Shown: one piece after another, positions 26,174 through 35,139 of the stretch
Layout: each line of letters starts with the position of its first letter
Numbering within the stretch: position 1 is the stretch's first letter
Source of the DNA: CAIQPV01 sp964480365
GTDB lineage: Bacteria; Pseudomonadota; Gammaproteobacteria; Burkholderiales; Gallionellaceae
Length of the DNA stretch: 64,000 bases
Reading direction: 5' to 3'
Assembly: GCA_964480365.1 (NCBI GenBank)
Contig: CAYZPM010000019.1
Coordinates: forward strand, 1 to 64,000
Made by a program: the position numbers and the translations under genes
Notes under the pieces: model-generated
What the model was told of the DNA's origin: nothing
The model's database searches: none
Seen by the model: the letters and a program-made list of their open reading frames with translations, nothing else

Positions 26174-27550
26174 CTAATTTCCTGTATTCACTACCGCGCC
26201 ATTTGCATCCCTAGTTTGAAAATTGTCGTGGCTGTTTACAACGGCTCCATTTGAATCCCTAGTCTGGTAGTTGTCCTGGCTATTTACAATGGCGCCATTT
26301 GCATCCCGTGTTTGATAGTTGCTTAGGCTATTCACCACGGCACCATTCGCGTCCCTTGTTTGATAGCCTTGCTTTAATTGAGAAGACGGCGTTACCCCAT
26401 AGCTTGGAATCCTCCCAACGCCAGCGCTTGGTGGATCGTACGATGGTGCAGGATGAATATTGCCGAGACCACCCAAGATGCCTAGAAGTAAAACTGTTCC
26501 CAAGCCGGGGCCATTGTCTTGTTGTTGAGCTTGCTCTTGCTGCTGTTGCATCAAATGTGGCTCGCCATTTGTGTAGGAGCCAACAATATCGCCACTAGCA
26601 TTAACCTTAATGCCATATGAAAGTTTGTCATCCACAAAATCACCTTCGAAGTGATCCCCATCTTTCCAAGTATAAATACCTTTCCCACTCATTTTTCCAT
26701 TTACTAAAGCTCCTACATAACGATCCCCATTTTTCCATGTCTTTGTGCCGCTACCATTTGGCTGGTTATTAATCCAGTTTCCTTCATAGCGCTCCCCAGT
26801 TGCCCATACATAGACTCCCTTACCAGATCGCATGCCATTTACTAGAATTCCTTCGTAGTGATCCCCGTTTGTATACGTTTGAACACCATAGACAGGTCCA
26901 TGTAATTTTTGTGCGGCAAGTTGTTCATCCGCTAATTTCTTGGCCTGGACAATATCACTACGGCAATTGATATACCCATGGGAACTCGGTCGATAGCCTT
27001 TGCCTTTACAGGTAATATCATCTGCAGAACCATCGCCTTCTTTAGCTAGACTAGCTAAGTTTTTTTCTTTAAGATCGTTGAGCGCCTGTTCCGCAGCTGG
27101 AATATCACCAGAATTTAAAAGTTTTTTCGCAGCCTCCAATTTTTCGTGTGCGGACTCATAAACTATGTGGTTATTGTACGCATACACTTCGCAATCACTT
27201 CCGCCTTGGGGGTGAGCACCCTCACATGAGGCAATGGCTTTTTTTTCTGCTTCTTCCCAAGTACCAATTTTTCGTGTCCACGTACAATTAAACTTGCCGT
27301 TAACAAACACACCCTCTTTAAATTTAGCTGATGGCGCAGGTTGATACCCATCTTTACCGTTTATCGCTTCTTTAAGGAAATAACCAAGGCACTCACCATG
27401 TAAATCTTTTTGTGCTCGCTGCTTAACTTCGTCTGTGAGCACCGTTGTGTGTTCCATCGTGGCAATATTTTTTTCTTGCGCTAGTACGGTGGAGGAAATG
27501 GATAGAAAAACTGATGCTAGAGCTATGATGCGGAGACGCGGTACTTTCAT
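26174..27550 (-). CDS. Exported MORN-repeat protein with C-terminal 16-residue repeats
   Basis: A 458-residue secreted protein; start Met is that of MKVPRLRIIALASVFLS, with a signal peptide ending STVLAQ and TGTGAGG upstream. The middle (about 230-320) has at least four MORN repeats (YEGILVNGMRSGKGVYVWA, YEGNWINNQPNGSGTKTW, YVGALVNGKMSGKGIYTW, FEGDFVDDKLSYG). The region before it is Lys/Glu/Ala-rich and helical with scattered Cys. After a Gln-rich low-complexity stretch and a hydrophobic piece, the C-terminus consists of four near-identical units of the type YQTRDANGAVVNSxxN. MORN repeats bind lipids or act as spacers; no enzymatic domain is seen. Strong AT bias indicates recent acquisition. 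Function unknown. Confidence 0.8.
   Translation of the reverse strand: MKVPRLRIIALASVFLSISSTVLAQEKNIATMEHTTVLTDEVKQRAQKDLHGECLGYFLKEAINGKDGYQPAPSAKFKEGVFVNGKFNCTWTRKIGTWEEAEKKAIASCEGAHPQGGSDCEVYAYNNHIVYESAHEKLEAAKKLLNSGDIPAAEQALNDLKEKNLASLAKEGDGSADDITCKGKGYRPSSHGYINCRSDIVQAKKLADEQLAAQKLHGPVYGVQTYTNGDHYEGILVNGMRSGKGVYVWATGERYEGNWINNQPNGSGTKTWKNGDRYVGALVNGKMSGKGIYTWKDGDHFEGDFVDDKLSYGIKVNASGDIVGSYTNGEPHLMQQQQEQAQQQDNGPGLGTVLLLGILGGLGNIHPAPSYDPPSAGVGRIPSYGVTPSSQLKQGYQTRDANGAVVNSLSNYQTRDANGAIVNSQDNYQTRDSNGAVVNSHDNFQTRDANGAVVNTGN
26180..26371 (-). repeat. Four tandem 48-bp units coding a 16-residue repeat
   Basis: Units code YQTRDANGAVVNSLSN, YQTRDANGAIVNSQDN, YQTRDSNGAVVNSHDN and FQTRDANGAVVNTGN. 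Differences between units are mostly single substitutions, so the array is young and could change copy number without breaking frame. Confidence 0.85.
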
Positions 27551-27562
27551 GGCAAACCTCAC

Positions 27563-27886
27563 AGGAAGTGGGTTGAATCAGCACAAAAATTTGAGTGCAG
27601 GCTACGCTCATACTACCCAGCAAGCAATAGGCAGAATTATCTAGGCAATCTCATGGAGCCTATTGGCGACAGTCCGCTTCTGGCACAAAGCGGAACGTCG
27701 ATTCTTGCAACAGCCTCCCTTGCAAGCAGCCCTTAGAGTTTTGTTTTCAGGTGATTTATTCAGGCTGTCGGCAATGTGGCTCACTTAAGAAAAATTCCAT
27801 TCGCCCTGAGCTTGTCGAAGGGTTTGATTCCGAAGCGCATGTGGTTCGACAAGCTCACCACGAACGGTCTAATGGATTATTTGAAA
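27563..27886. repeat. Intergenic repeat region
   Basis: No gene. It holds an inverted repeat at about 27666-27695 (AGTCCGCTTCTGG/CAAAGCGGAAC) and, at 27793-27872, the widespread betaproteobacterial pair CCCTGAGCTTGTCGAAGGG and GGTTCGACAAGCTCACCACG facing each other. The last bases (GGATTATTTGAA) resemble those just upstream of the smr gene. Confidence 0.65.
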
Positions 27887-28459
27887 TTAACCCATAACTC
27901 CAATTCGCCTAAGTTCGAAGTAACATTTCGAACAAGCTCGGACATCAGCAAGGGCGTTGTGGGCGTTATCAAAACTTTCCCTAAAAAGCTTCTTGTATAG
28001 CTCCTGCAATTTTGGCCACTTATTGCCGTAAGGCCCCGGAATCTTGCAGTAGTCCGTTGATGACTGCATCGTGCATTTTTTCGGTTTTCCATCAATATGG
28101 TTGGAATGGCCCATGCGCAAAAACTCAGCGCCGAGTATCTTTTCGTCAAACTGCATATTGTGGGCAATCAAAGTTACGGCTTTAGAAATATCCACCGTTA
28201 TTTCTTCGAGAACGGGCTTCAACTCGACACCCGACTGGCTGGCAATTTCGGTAGTAATTCCGTGTATCTTGGCTGCGTCCGCTGGAATCGAAAATCCATT
28301 GGGTTTGATAATGTACTCAGCACTCTTGATTTCATTTCCACTTTTGTCAGTGACCAACCATGCAATTTGCACCAGCCGTGGCCAGTTATTAAGATCCGAA
28401 ACCGGCGCCTTGTAGTTTTTAGGTATCCCGGTCGTTTCTGTGTCAAAAAACAAATACAT
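27887..28459 (-). CDS. DnaQ-like 3'-5' exonuclease (DEDDh)
   Basis: The 190-residue protein is a single exonuclease fold: LFFDTETTGIPK (motif I, DTE), VTLIAHNMQFDEKIL (motif II Asp) and FDNAHNALADVRA (motif III with His and Asp), which makes it DEDDh type as in DnaQ epsilon or ExoX. KIHGIT is also typical. It is not the replicative epsilon subunit, as it lacks the C-terminal polymerase-binding tail. It stands alone at the edge of the accessory block, 33 bases downstream of glnB on the same strand. A role in repair or RNA turnover is possible. Confidence 0.85.
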   Translation of the reverse strand: MYLFFDTETTGIPKNYKAPVSDLNNWPRLVQIAWLVTDKSGNEIKSAEYIIKPNGFSIPADAAKIHGITTEIASQSGVELKPVLEEITVDISKAVTLIAHNMQFDEKILGAEFLRMGHSNHIDGKPKKCTMQSSTDYCKIPGPYGNKWPKLQELYKKLFRESFDNAHNALADVRACSKCYFELRRIGVMG

Positions 28460-28492
28460 GTGGCTCTCTGATGTTGCCTAACGAAGCAGTTG

Positions 28493-28831
28493 CTAAATCG
28501 CCCCTTCGTCGGTTTCGCCCGTGCGGATACGGATAACCTGCTCCACCGGGGTGACGAAAATCTTGCCGTCGCCGATCTTGCCGGTATGCGCGGCCTTGAC
28601 GATGGCTTCCACAGCGGTTTCCAGCATGGCATCGGTCACCACCACTTCGATCTTGATCTTGGGCAGAAAATCCACCACGTATTCCGCACCGCGATACAGT
28701 TCAGTATGCCCCTTTTGCCGCCCGAAGCCTTTTACTTCAGTTACGGTCAGTCCGCTGGCACCCAATTCGGACAGGGCTTCGCGCACTTCGTCGAGTTTGA
28801 ATGGTTTGATGATGGCTTCGATTTTTTTCAT
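28493..28831 (-). CDS. glnB: Nitrogen regulatory protein PII
   Basis: This 112-residue trimeric signal protein reads 2-oxoglutarate, ADP/ATP and glutamine status. Canonical features: MKKIEAIIKPFKLDEVREAL, T-loop GRQKGHTELYRGAEYVVDF with the uridylylated Tyr51, KIGDGKIFV (B-loop) and the VIRIRTGETDEGAI C-terminus. GGGAGCCACC precedes the ATG. It lies downstream of nadE on the same strand, the usual order in betaproteobacteria, which argues for glnB rather than glnK (no amtB is adjacent). Confidence 0.95.
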   Translation of the reverse strand: MKKIEAIIKPFKLDEVREALSELGASGLTVTEVKGFGRQKGHTELYRGAEYVVDFLPKIKIEVVVTDAMLETAVEAIVKAAHTGKIGDGKIFVTPVEQVIRIRTGETDEGAI

Positions 28832-28904
28832 GGTGGCTCCCGAAATAAATAGTGTTGCAAGTATAACGTACTAACGGTCATGAGAAACATACCCCATGAC
28901 CGTT

Positions 28905-28971
28905 TCCCCTCTCCCGCTTTCCCCGGTGGTGGAGAGAGACAGAGTATCGCTTCACGATGATAACGTTAAAA
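28905..28971. repeat. GC-rich repeat without the hairpin element (empty-site counterpart of copy B)
   Basis: It runs from CCGTTTCCCCTCTCCCGC to GAGAGAGACAGAGTATCGC and CACGATGATAACGTTA. The same flanks surround copy B at about 20803-20932, where the hairpin element lies between them. The repeat overlaps the last bases of nadE; the nadE TAA is within its edge. Confidence 0.7.
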
Positions 28972-30570
28972 ATCTTCTTGGTAACGCGCAGTGATTGGAT
29001 AGCGCCAATCCTTGCCAAAGCTGCGGTCGGTAATGCGCACGCCGACCGGCGACTGACGACGCTTGTATTCGTTGATGCGGATCAGCTTGACCACGCGCCG
29101 CACGTCCGCCTCGGCGTAGCCGCTCGCCACGATCTCGGCGATGGAAAGGTTTTGTTCTACGTAGCAGGCCATAATTCCGTCCAGCACATCATACGGCGGC
29201 AGACTGTCCTGGTCGGTCTGATCCGGCTTCAGTTCGGCGCTAGGCGGGCGCGTAATGATGCGCTCGGGAATCACGCGCCCCAAACTGTTGCGGTAGTTGG
29301 ATAAGCGATACACCCAAGTCTTGCTAACATCTTTGAGCACCGCGAAACCGCCCGCCATGTCGCCGTATAGCGTGCAATAGCCGACCGTCATTTCGGATTT
29401 ATTGCCGGTGGTAAGCACCAGTGAGCCGGTCTTGTTGGACAGCGCCATCAGCAAATTGCCGCGTATGCGTGCCTGAATGTTTTCTTCGGTGGCGTCCGGC
29501 ATCAAGCCTTCGAATTGCTTGTCCAGCGTTGCGAGGTAAGCATCAAACGCAGGCTTGATGTCCAGCACGTCGTAGCGCACTCCGAGGATGGACGCCATTT
29601 CCCGCGCATCGTCCAAGCTGATCTTCGCGGTATAAGGCGAGGGCATCATCACCGCGCGCACTTTATCCGCCCCCAGCGCATCTACCGCTACAGCCAACGT
29701 CAGCGCGGAATCAATACCGCCGGATAGGCCCAGCAGCACGCCGGGGAAACGGTTTTTACCTATGTAATCCTTCACCCCCAGGCATAGCGTGCGGTAAATG
29801 CTTTCTTCCTGAGTCAGGACAGGCGCAATCTCGCCCGTGACCAATTGTCCGTTGCAAATTTCCACAAGCCCCAGCGTCTCCTGAAAGGAAAGCAATTGGT
29901 GGGTCAACTTGCCCTGTGCATCCATGGCGAACGAAGCGCCATCGAATACCAACTCATCCTGTCCGCCCACCAGATTTGCGTACACTACCGCCAACTCGGT
30001 TTCAACAATACGGTCGCGGATGGCCTCATAGCGCGACAACTGTTTATCCAGATGATACGGCGAAGCATTCAACACCAGCAGCACAACTGCACCAGCCTTG
30101 CGCGCACGCCGCGCCGCGTGTTCTTCCCAGATGTCAGCGCAGATGTTGATGGCAAACTTGATGCCCTCCATCTCGAACAGACAAGGCAATTCCCCGTGCT
30201 CAAAATAGCGTTCCTCGTCGAACACGCTGTGGTTCGGCAACGCATGCTTGAAATAGGTGGCAATGATTTTGCCGTCGCGCAACACCGAGGCAGCGTTATA
30301 GTGTTTTTCGCCCACCTGATGCGGATGACCCACCACCACGGTTATGCCATCCACCTGCCACGCAAGCTCATGCAGTGCCAATTCGCAGGCGCGGTAGAAC
30401 CCGTCTCGCAGCAACAGGTCTTCCGGCGGATAGCCGCATAGGCCCAACTCTGGAGTAAGCAGCAGCTTCGCCCCCTGCTGCTTCGCGCGCTCGGCAAAAG
30501 CGAGAATTTTTGCGGCGTTGCCAGCCAAGTCGCCGACTGCGCAATTGATTTGTGCTATTGCAAGTTTCAT
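28966..30570 (-). CDS. nadE: Glutamine-dependent NAD+ synthetase
   Basis: This is the last step of NAD synthesis: nicotinate adenine dinucleotide to NAD with glutamine-derived ammonia. The 534 residues include an N-terminal nitrilase-type glutaminase (LLLTPELGLCGYPPEDLL with Glu, a Lys in AAxxxRDGK, and catalytic Cys in FAINICADIWE) and a C-terminal synthetase with the ATP-pyrophosphatase loop LGLSGGIDSAL and LTTGNKSEMTVGYCTLYGD. The length and two-domain architecture match the proteobacterial long form. The stop codon lies at the edge of a GC-rich repeat, so the extreme C-terminus (ARYQEDF) may be modified, although it matches normal NadE endings. Confidence 0.96.
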   Translation of the reverse strand: MKLAIAQINCAVGDLAGNAAKILAFAERAKQQGAKLLLTPELGLCGYPPEDLLLRDGFYRACELALHELAWQVDGITVVVGHPHQVGEKHYNAASVLRDGKIIATYFKHALPNHSVFDEERYFEHGELPCLFEMEGIKFAINICADIWEEHAARRARKAGAVVLLVLNASPYHLDKQLSRYEAIRDRIVETELAVVYANLVGGQDELVFDGASFAMDAQGKLTHQLLSFQETLGLVEICNGQLVTGEIAPVLTQEESIYRTLCLGVKDYIGKNRFPGVLLGLSGGIDSALTLAVAVDALGADKVRAVMMPSPYTAKISLDDAREMASILGVRYDVLDIKPAFDAYLATLDKQFEGLMPDATEENIQARIRGNLLMALSNKTGSLVLTTGNKSEMTVGYCTLYGDMAGGFAVLKDVSKTWVYRLSNYRNSLGRVIPERIITRPPSAELKPDQTDQDSLPPYDVLDGIMACYVEQNLSIAEIVASGYAEADVRRVVKLIRINEYKRRQSPVGVRITDRSFGKDWRYPITARYQEDF

Positions 30571-30629
30571 TCTAAATCTGCAATCAAGTTTAACAACGAA
30601 CGCACATCATACCAATCCTGCAGGCAACA

Positions 30630-30655
30630 AAAAAGCGGGCCACGCCCGCTTTTCT
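30630..30655 (-). terminator. Rho-independent terminator of the OmpA-like gene
   Basis: AAAAAGCGGGC / GCCCGCTTTT forms a 6-bp GC stem with a short loop flanked by an A-run and a T-run, so it could work on both strands. It lies 16 bases past the stop of the OmpA-like gene and before nadE. Confidence 0.85.
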
Positions 30656-30670
30656 GTTTCACCGCATAAC

Positions 30671-31345
30671 TTATTCAGTTACGCGGACTTTACTTTCTTC
30701 CTTGATGACATAACGCACTTCAACGCGACGGTTGGCTGCGCGGCCTGCCTTGGTCTTGTTGTCTGCGATCGGCTGAGTATCGGAATAACCAGCGGTGCTA
30801 ATACGGTCTGCCGCCACGCCATGCTTCACCAGCCATGCCTTCACGGCAGCAGCGCGATGCTCAGACAACTTCTGGTTAATCGCCTTCTTGCCACGATTAT
30901 CGGTATGACCGCTCACCTCCAGTTTCACTTCGGGATATTGCTTGGCGGCATTCACCACTTCGTTCAGCTTCACGTCTGCCGTCTTCAACAGCTTGGCGGA
31001 ATTGGTTGCGAAGTTCGCCCCCTCAAGATGAACCGGTTTCTCGGTCAAAACCGTTTTCCAACTTTCCTTGGGCTGCGGTGCAGGTGCGGGGGCGGGCGCT
31101 GCCACCGGTACCGGTGCAGGCGCAGGCGCTGCTACAGGCTCAGGCTTCACCGCGACGGCATCACATTCTGCAACCGCCATTGCAGGCGTCCAGTAACCAG
31201 TATGCCAGCACCCTCCAGAACCATTCTTGACAAGAGGACCATCGACCGCATAGCCATCATTTACGAATGTTGCTGCAGATACCGGTGCAACGACCATCGC
31301 CGACAGAGCCGTCAGCAAAGCGAATGCTATTGTTCTTTTTTTCAT
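30671..31345 (-). CDS. OmpA-family outer-membrane / peptidoglycan-binding protein
   Basis: This 224-residue exported protein has a signal peptide (RTIAFALLTALSAMVVAPVSA), a short Cys-containing region with GGCWHTGYW, an Ala/Pro linker (about 70-92), then a C-terminal OmpA domain with FATNSAKLLKTADVKLNEVV, LEVSGHTDNRGKKAINQKLS (the murein-binding Asp, then Arg) and NRRVEVRYV. It is too short for the eight-stranded OmpA barrel, so it is more like a periplasmic murein-binding protein with a small N-terminal domain. It has its own terminator and probably its own promoter in the 31346-31497 gap. Confidence 0.9.
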   Translation of the reverse strand: MKKRTIAFALLTALSAMVVAPVSAATFVNDGYAVDGPLVKNGSGGCWHTGYWTPAMAVAECDAVAVKPEPVAAPAPAPVPVAAPAPAPAPQPKESWKTVLTEKPVHLEGANFATNSAKLLKTADVKLNEVVNAAKQYPEVKLEVSGHTDNRGKKAINQKLSEHRAAAVKAWLVKHGVAADRISTAGYSDTQPIADNKTKAGRAANRRVEVRYVIKEESKVRVTE

Positions 31346-31497
31346 GACTGTCCTTTCAGGAAAATATTATGTAATTTTTTGCGCCTATTATTTCCGCGCA
31401 TACAAAATTCCGCATAGGCAAAGACTATCCGCCAATATGGTTGAAGAGCCATTATAAACGATGCCTCAACTTTCCGTCCAACTCCGCCGGAAGAAAG

Positions 31498-32778
31498 TTA
31501 TTCCTGGGATATTTCCGGCAAAGCCGCCGGATGGTCGAGTTCGACGCGCTCGATTTTAGCAAACTGTTCGGTGATTTTGCGGCTGCTGATTTGCACTTCG
31601 TCCACGTCTTTGTTCGCCTGGCGAATGTGCTCGGCGAGTTTTTTCATGCGCTCGTCGAAGCGTCCGAAGTCTTTGCCCAGCTTGCCCAGTTCATCCTGAA
31701 TGATGTGCACCTGCTTGCGCGTTTCCACATCTTTCATTACCGCGCGCGCGGTATTCAGCACCGCCATCAGCGTGGTGGGCGACACAACCCACACCCGCCG
31801 TTGCATGGCATAGTCCACTACGTCGGGATGATGCGCATGGATCTCAGCAAACACCGCCTCGGCGGGAACGAACATCACCGCGCCATCGGAAGTCACACCC
31901 GGAATAATGTATTTACTGCTGATATCGTCCACATGTTTTTTGATGTCCGCCTTAAATTGGCGCGCGGCCAGCATTTTGTCCGACTCAGCCAGACCCGCAT
32001 CGAACATGCGGTGATAATTTTCCAGCGGAAATTTGGCGTCCACCGCCACCATGCCGGTTGGCTCCGGCAACATCAACACGCAATCGGCGCGGGTACCATT
32101 GGGCAGGGTGTGCTGCAAGTCATAGGATTGCGGCGGCATGATGTTGCGCACCAGTCCTTCCAGTTGAACTTCTCCAAAAGCCCCGCGCGAGCGCTTGTCG
32201 CCCAGCAGTTCCTGCAAACTCACCATATTGGTGGTCAACCCGTCGATTTTTTTCTGCGCCTCGTCTATGGTGGCGAGACGCGCCATCACGCTGACGAAAG
32301 TTTCGTTGGTTTTCTTGAAACCCTCGTCGAGCCGCTCGTTCACCTTGCCGCCGATCAACTCCAGCCGTCCGTCCATGGTCTTGGATAAAGTTTCGATGCT
32401 GCTCGCCAAATGCTGCGTGGCGTTGCGAAAAGAATCCTGAATCAGCTTCTGATCTTCGCGCCCCTGCTCCGCCAACTTCGCCAGCGTCTGCGCGAGTATC
32501 TCGCTGCGCAGGACATCCTGCTTAGCTTGCAGCGCAGTGATCGCCTCGCGCGTGAGACGCAACTCCTCGCCCACCGCCGCACGCAAACGCTCGGACTGTT
32601 CAGACTGGCTCGCAATCAGCCGGTCGCCCTGTTTGTTCAGGCCATCGTGCAAGTCAGACAGCATGGCGCGATGCTGTTGCTCCAGCACCTGCGCAGAACG
32701 CGCAGGCAATTTGTACTGCATCGCCAGCAGCGCGACGACCAGCACCAGCGCAGCGACAGTTAACGAGATTTCAAGCAT
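31498..32778 (-). CDS. rmuC: DNA recombination protein RmuC homologue
   Basis: This 426-residue protein has an N-terminal membrane helix (SLTVAALVLVVALLAMQY), a long coiled coil rich in Glu/Gln/Ala (about 40-180), then the RmuC nuclease-like domain (GAFGEVQLEGLVRNIMPPQSYDLQHTLPNG, DCVLMLPEPTGMVAVDAKFPLENYHRM, FVPAEAVFAEIHAHHPDVVDYAMQRRVWVVSPTTLMAVL). RmuC limits inversions at short inverted repeats, which is of some interest here given the many palindromic repeats in the window. It ends with a short coiled segment. No operon partner is obvious. Confidence 0.93.
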   Translation of the reverse strand: MLEISLTVAALVLVVALLAMQYKLPARSAQVLEQQHRAMLSDLHDGLNKQGDRLIASQSEQSERLRAAVGEELRLTREAITALQAKQDVLRSEILAQTLAKLAEQGREDQKLIQDSFRNATQHLASSIETLSKTMDGRLELIGGKVNERLDEGFKKTNETFVSVMARLATIDEAQKKIDGLTTNMVSLQELLGDKRSRGAFGEVQLEGLVRNIMPPQSYDLQHTLPNGTRADCVLMLPEPTGMVAVDAKFPLENYHRMFDAGLAESDKMLAARQFKADIKKHVDDISSKYIIPGVTSDGAVMFVPAEAVFAEIHAHHPDVVDYAMQRRVWVVSPTTLMAVLNTARAVMKDVETRKQVHIIQDELGKLGKDFGRFDERMKKLAEHIRQANKDVDEVQISSRKITEQFAKIERVELDHPAALPEISQE

Positions 32779-32811
32779 GCTTATCCAGCGGGTATTAGTT
32801 GAGCAATAAGC

Positions 32812-33606
32812 CTACTTCGCCTTGAACGCATTCGCCAGGAATGCCAAGCCCTCATCCCACGAATCCTTGTCTGCCGCCGCGTTGTAGGCCAGCGGCAATT
32901 TGAATTCCTTGCCGTATTTGTCGGCTTCCGGGTTGGTGAAGGCATGCTGGGCACCGGGATAGGTCACGACCTTGAAGTTCACGCCCGCCTTGTCCATTTC
33001 CTGACGGAAGGCGGCAACCTGTGTTGCGGGTATCATTGGATCATCCTCACCGGTGAACGATGCGACGCGCGCTTGCACCTTGCCGGGTTCCGCCGGATGC
33101 TCAGTACCCAAGCCTCCATGGAAGCTGACCACGGCCTTGAGCGGTTCGCCGATGCGCGCCATATTAAGCACCACCGAGCCACCAAAGCAATAACCGATGG
33201 CAGCGATGTTGTCCGCATCCACTGTACTCTCTTGCTTAATTAACTCAAACGCGGCATCGAATCTGGCTTTGGCAAGTTTGGCATTATTCGCCACTTCGCT
33301 GGAAAATTTCTGCGCATCATCCGGATGGTGCGCTTGTTTGCCGTCGCCATACATGTCCAGCGCCAGTGCGGTATAGCCAAGCTCTGCCAACATGCGGGCG
33401 CGCTTGCGCGCGTATTCGTTGTGCCCCCACCATTCATGCACCACCAGAATGCCGGGGCGCTTACCTTTCACCGCATCGTCATACGCAACATAACCCTTCA
33501 AGGTCGTGCCGTTGGCACTGTAGGTCACTTCCCTGCCCTGCACGGCGGCGTGAGATAGCGAAGTTGCTGCGAGAAATAACACGATAGTTGCAAGAACAGT
33601 TTTCAT
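32812..33606 (-). CDS. Exported dienelactone hydrolase family protein
   Basis: This 264-residue alpha/beta hydrolase begins at 33606, where GGAGGTTTCC precedes the ATG and a signal peptide (TVLATIVLFLAATSLSHA) follows; a longer frame to 33744 lacks both. The catalytic Cys is in AIGYCFGGSVV, with the Asp in GEDDPMIP and the His in PGAQHAFTNP, the DLH triad. DLH-family enzymes in this size class with a signal peptide are common and rarely linked to chlorocatechol degradation, so the substrate is open. It lies between rmuC and der. Confidence 0.9.
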   Translation of the reverse strand: MKTVLATIVLFLAATSLSHAAVQGREVTYSANGTTLKGYVAYDDAVKGKRPGILVVHEWWGHNEYARKRARMLAELGYTALALDMYGDGKQAHHPDDAQKFSSEVANNAKLAKARFDAAFELIKQESTVDADNIAAIGYCFGGSVVLNMARIGEPLKAVVSFHGGLGTEHPAEPGKVQARVASFTGEDDPMIPATQVAAFRQEMDKAGVNFKVVTYPGAQHAFTNPEADKYGKEFKLPLAYNAAADKDSWDEGLAFLANAFKAK

Positions 33607-33709
33607 GGAAACCTCCAGGCAAGTGAATGAAAGAAGAAGGCGACAACTGCAATTGTAATTCCAATCGCGGATGATTATGAAACTACCATAAATATGCGAA
33701 CAGCAAAGA

Positions 33710-35104
33710 TCAGCCGTACAGCCTGCGCCCTCTGATGCGCGCACGATGGTTCTTGCGCTGCTCGCTTTCGGTAAGTGGACGCGTCCTGCCTTCGAAGGGG
33801 TTTTTGCCCGCCTTGAATTCGATCCTGAGCGGGGTGCCTTGCAGTTTAAAGGCTTCGCAAAAAGATCGCTCCAGATAGCGACGGTAACTGTCCGGGATTT
33901 TGTCCAGCGCGCTGCCGTGAATCACGATCAGCGGCGGGTTGCTGCCGCCTTGATGGGCATAGCGCATCTTGGGACGGAACTGCGAACGCGGCGGTTGCTG
34001 CTTTTCGACTGCGGCGATGAGTACGCGCGTGAGTTGTGGCGTGGGCATCTTGGCCATCGCGGCGGCATAGGCTTCGTCCACCGACTTCAACACGCCTATG
34101 ATGCCATTGCCGTTCAGGGCAGAGATAAAATGCAGCTTGGCAAAACTGAGAAAATGCAGCTTGCGCTCGATGTCGCGCTTGACAGTAGAGCGCTGATACT
34201 CGTCCAACCCGTCCCACTTGTTCACCGCCACCACCAGTGCGCGCCCGGCTTCCAGCACGAAGTCGGCGATGTGCGCATCCTGCTCGGTGATCTGGTCGCG
34301 TCCGTCCACCACCAGCACAACCACGTTGGCGTCTTCCACCGCTTGCAGGGTTTTGATCACGGAAAACTTCTCGATGGCTTCGTCTACCTTGCCACGGCGG
34401 CGTACCCCGGCAGTGTCAATGATGGTGTACTTTTTGCCGCCGCGCTCGAAATCAATGTAGATGCTGTCACGTGTTGTGCCGGGTTGGTCGAAGGCGATTA
34501 CGCGCTCTTCACCCAGAATGGCATTCACCAGCGTTGATTTGCCCACATTAGGACGACCGACAATAGCCAGTCTAGGATGGTCGGATTTCTCTTCTTCGTC
34601 TACTGCCTGCGGCGGCAACTCTTCCAGCGCGAGTTCCACCATCTCCGTCACATTGTCGCCATGCGCCGACGAGATCGGCAGCGGCTCGCCTATGCCCAAT
34701 TCGAAAAATTCATTAGTGACGGCGGTACGCTGCATACCCTCGGCCTTGTTGACCAGCAGCAGCACCGGACGCCCGGTCTTGCGCAATTGTTCGGCGATGA
34801 TTTTGTCCTGCGGCGTGCACCCCTGACGACCATCCACAAGAAACAGCACGATGTCGGCTTCGTCCACCGCCTGCCGAGTCTGCTTGGCCATCTCAAACAG
34901 GATGCCTTCCTTTGCCACCGGCTCCAAGCCGCCGGTATCCACCACCAGAAAGGGCCGTTCACCAATGCGCCCGCGCCCATAATGACGGTCGCGCGTCAGC
35001 CCAGGCTGGTCGGCAACCAGCGCATCACGGCTGCGCGTGAGGCGGTTGAACAGCGTAGATTTGCCGACGTTGGGTCGGCCAACTAGAACTAACGTGGGTA
35101 ACAT
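33710..35104 (-). CDS. der: Ribosome-assembly GTPase Der (EngA)
   Basis: This 464-residue tandem GTPase is needed for 50S subunit assembly. Two complete G domains are present: GRPNVGKSTLFNRLT, DTGGLEP and NKAEG in the first; GRPNVGKSTLVNAILG, DTAGVRRR and NKWDG in the second. A C-terminal KH-like domain with basic tail (RKNHRARIRGRRLYG) follows. It is the last gene of the hisS-yfgM-bamB-der set. A 200-bp repeat-rich gap now separates it from bamB, a junction that is usually tight. Confidence 0.97.
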   Translation of the reverse strand: MLPTLVLVGRPNVGKSTLFNRLTRSRDALVADQPGLTRDRHYGRGRIGERPFLVVDTGGLEPVAKEGILFEMAKQTRQAVDEADIVLFLVDGRQGCTPQDKIIAEQLRKTGRPVLLLVNKAEGMQRTAVTNEFFELGIGEPLPISSAHGDNVTEMVELALEELPPQAVDEEEKSDHPRLAIVGRPNVGKSTLVNAILGEERVIAFDQPGTTRDSIYIDFERGGKKYTIIDTAGVRRRGKVDEAIEKFSVIKTLQAVEDANVVVLVVDGRDQITEQDAHIADFVLEAGRALVVAVNKWDGLDEYQRSTVKRDIERKLHFLSFAKLHFISALNGNGIIGVLKSVDEAYAAAMAKMPTPQLTRVLIAAVEKQQPPRSQFRPKMRYAHQGGSNPPLIVIHGSALDKIPDSYRRYLERSFCEAFKLQGTPLRIEFKAGKNPFEGRTRPLTESEQRKNHRARIRGRRLYG

Positions 35105-35139
35105 TTCAGGCTTTCATTAATGTTGGGGCACATCCAAAA

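Noticed and set aside
26180..26371. Regular 48-bp repeats considered as a CRISPR-like array
   Set aside because: The units are contiguous coding repeats without unique spacers. No CRISPR array or cas gene was seen anywhere in the window.
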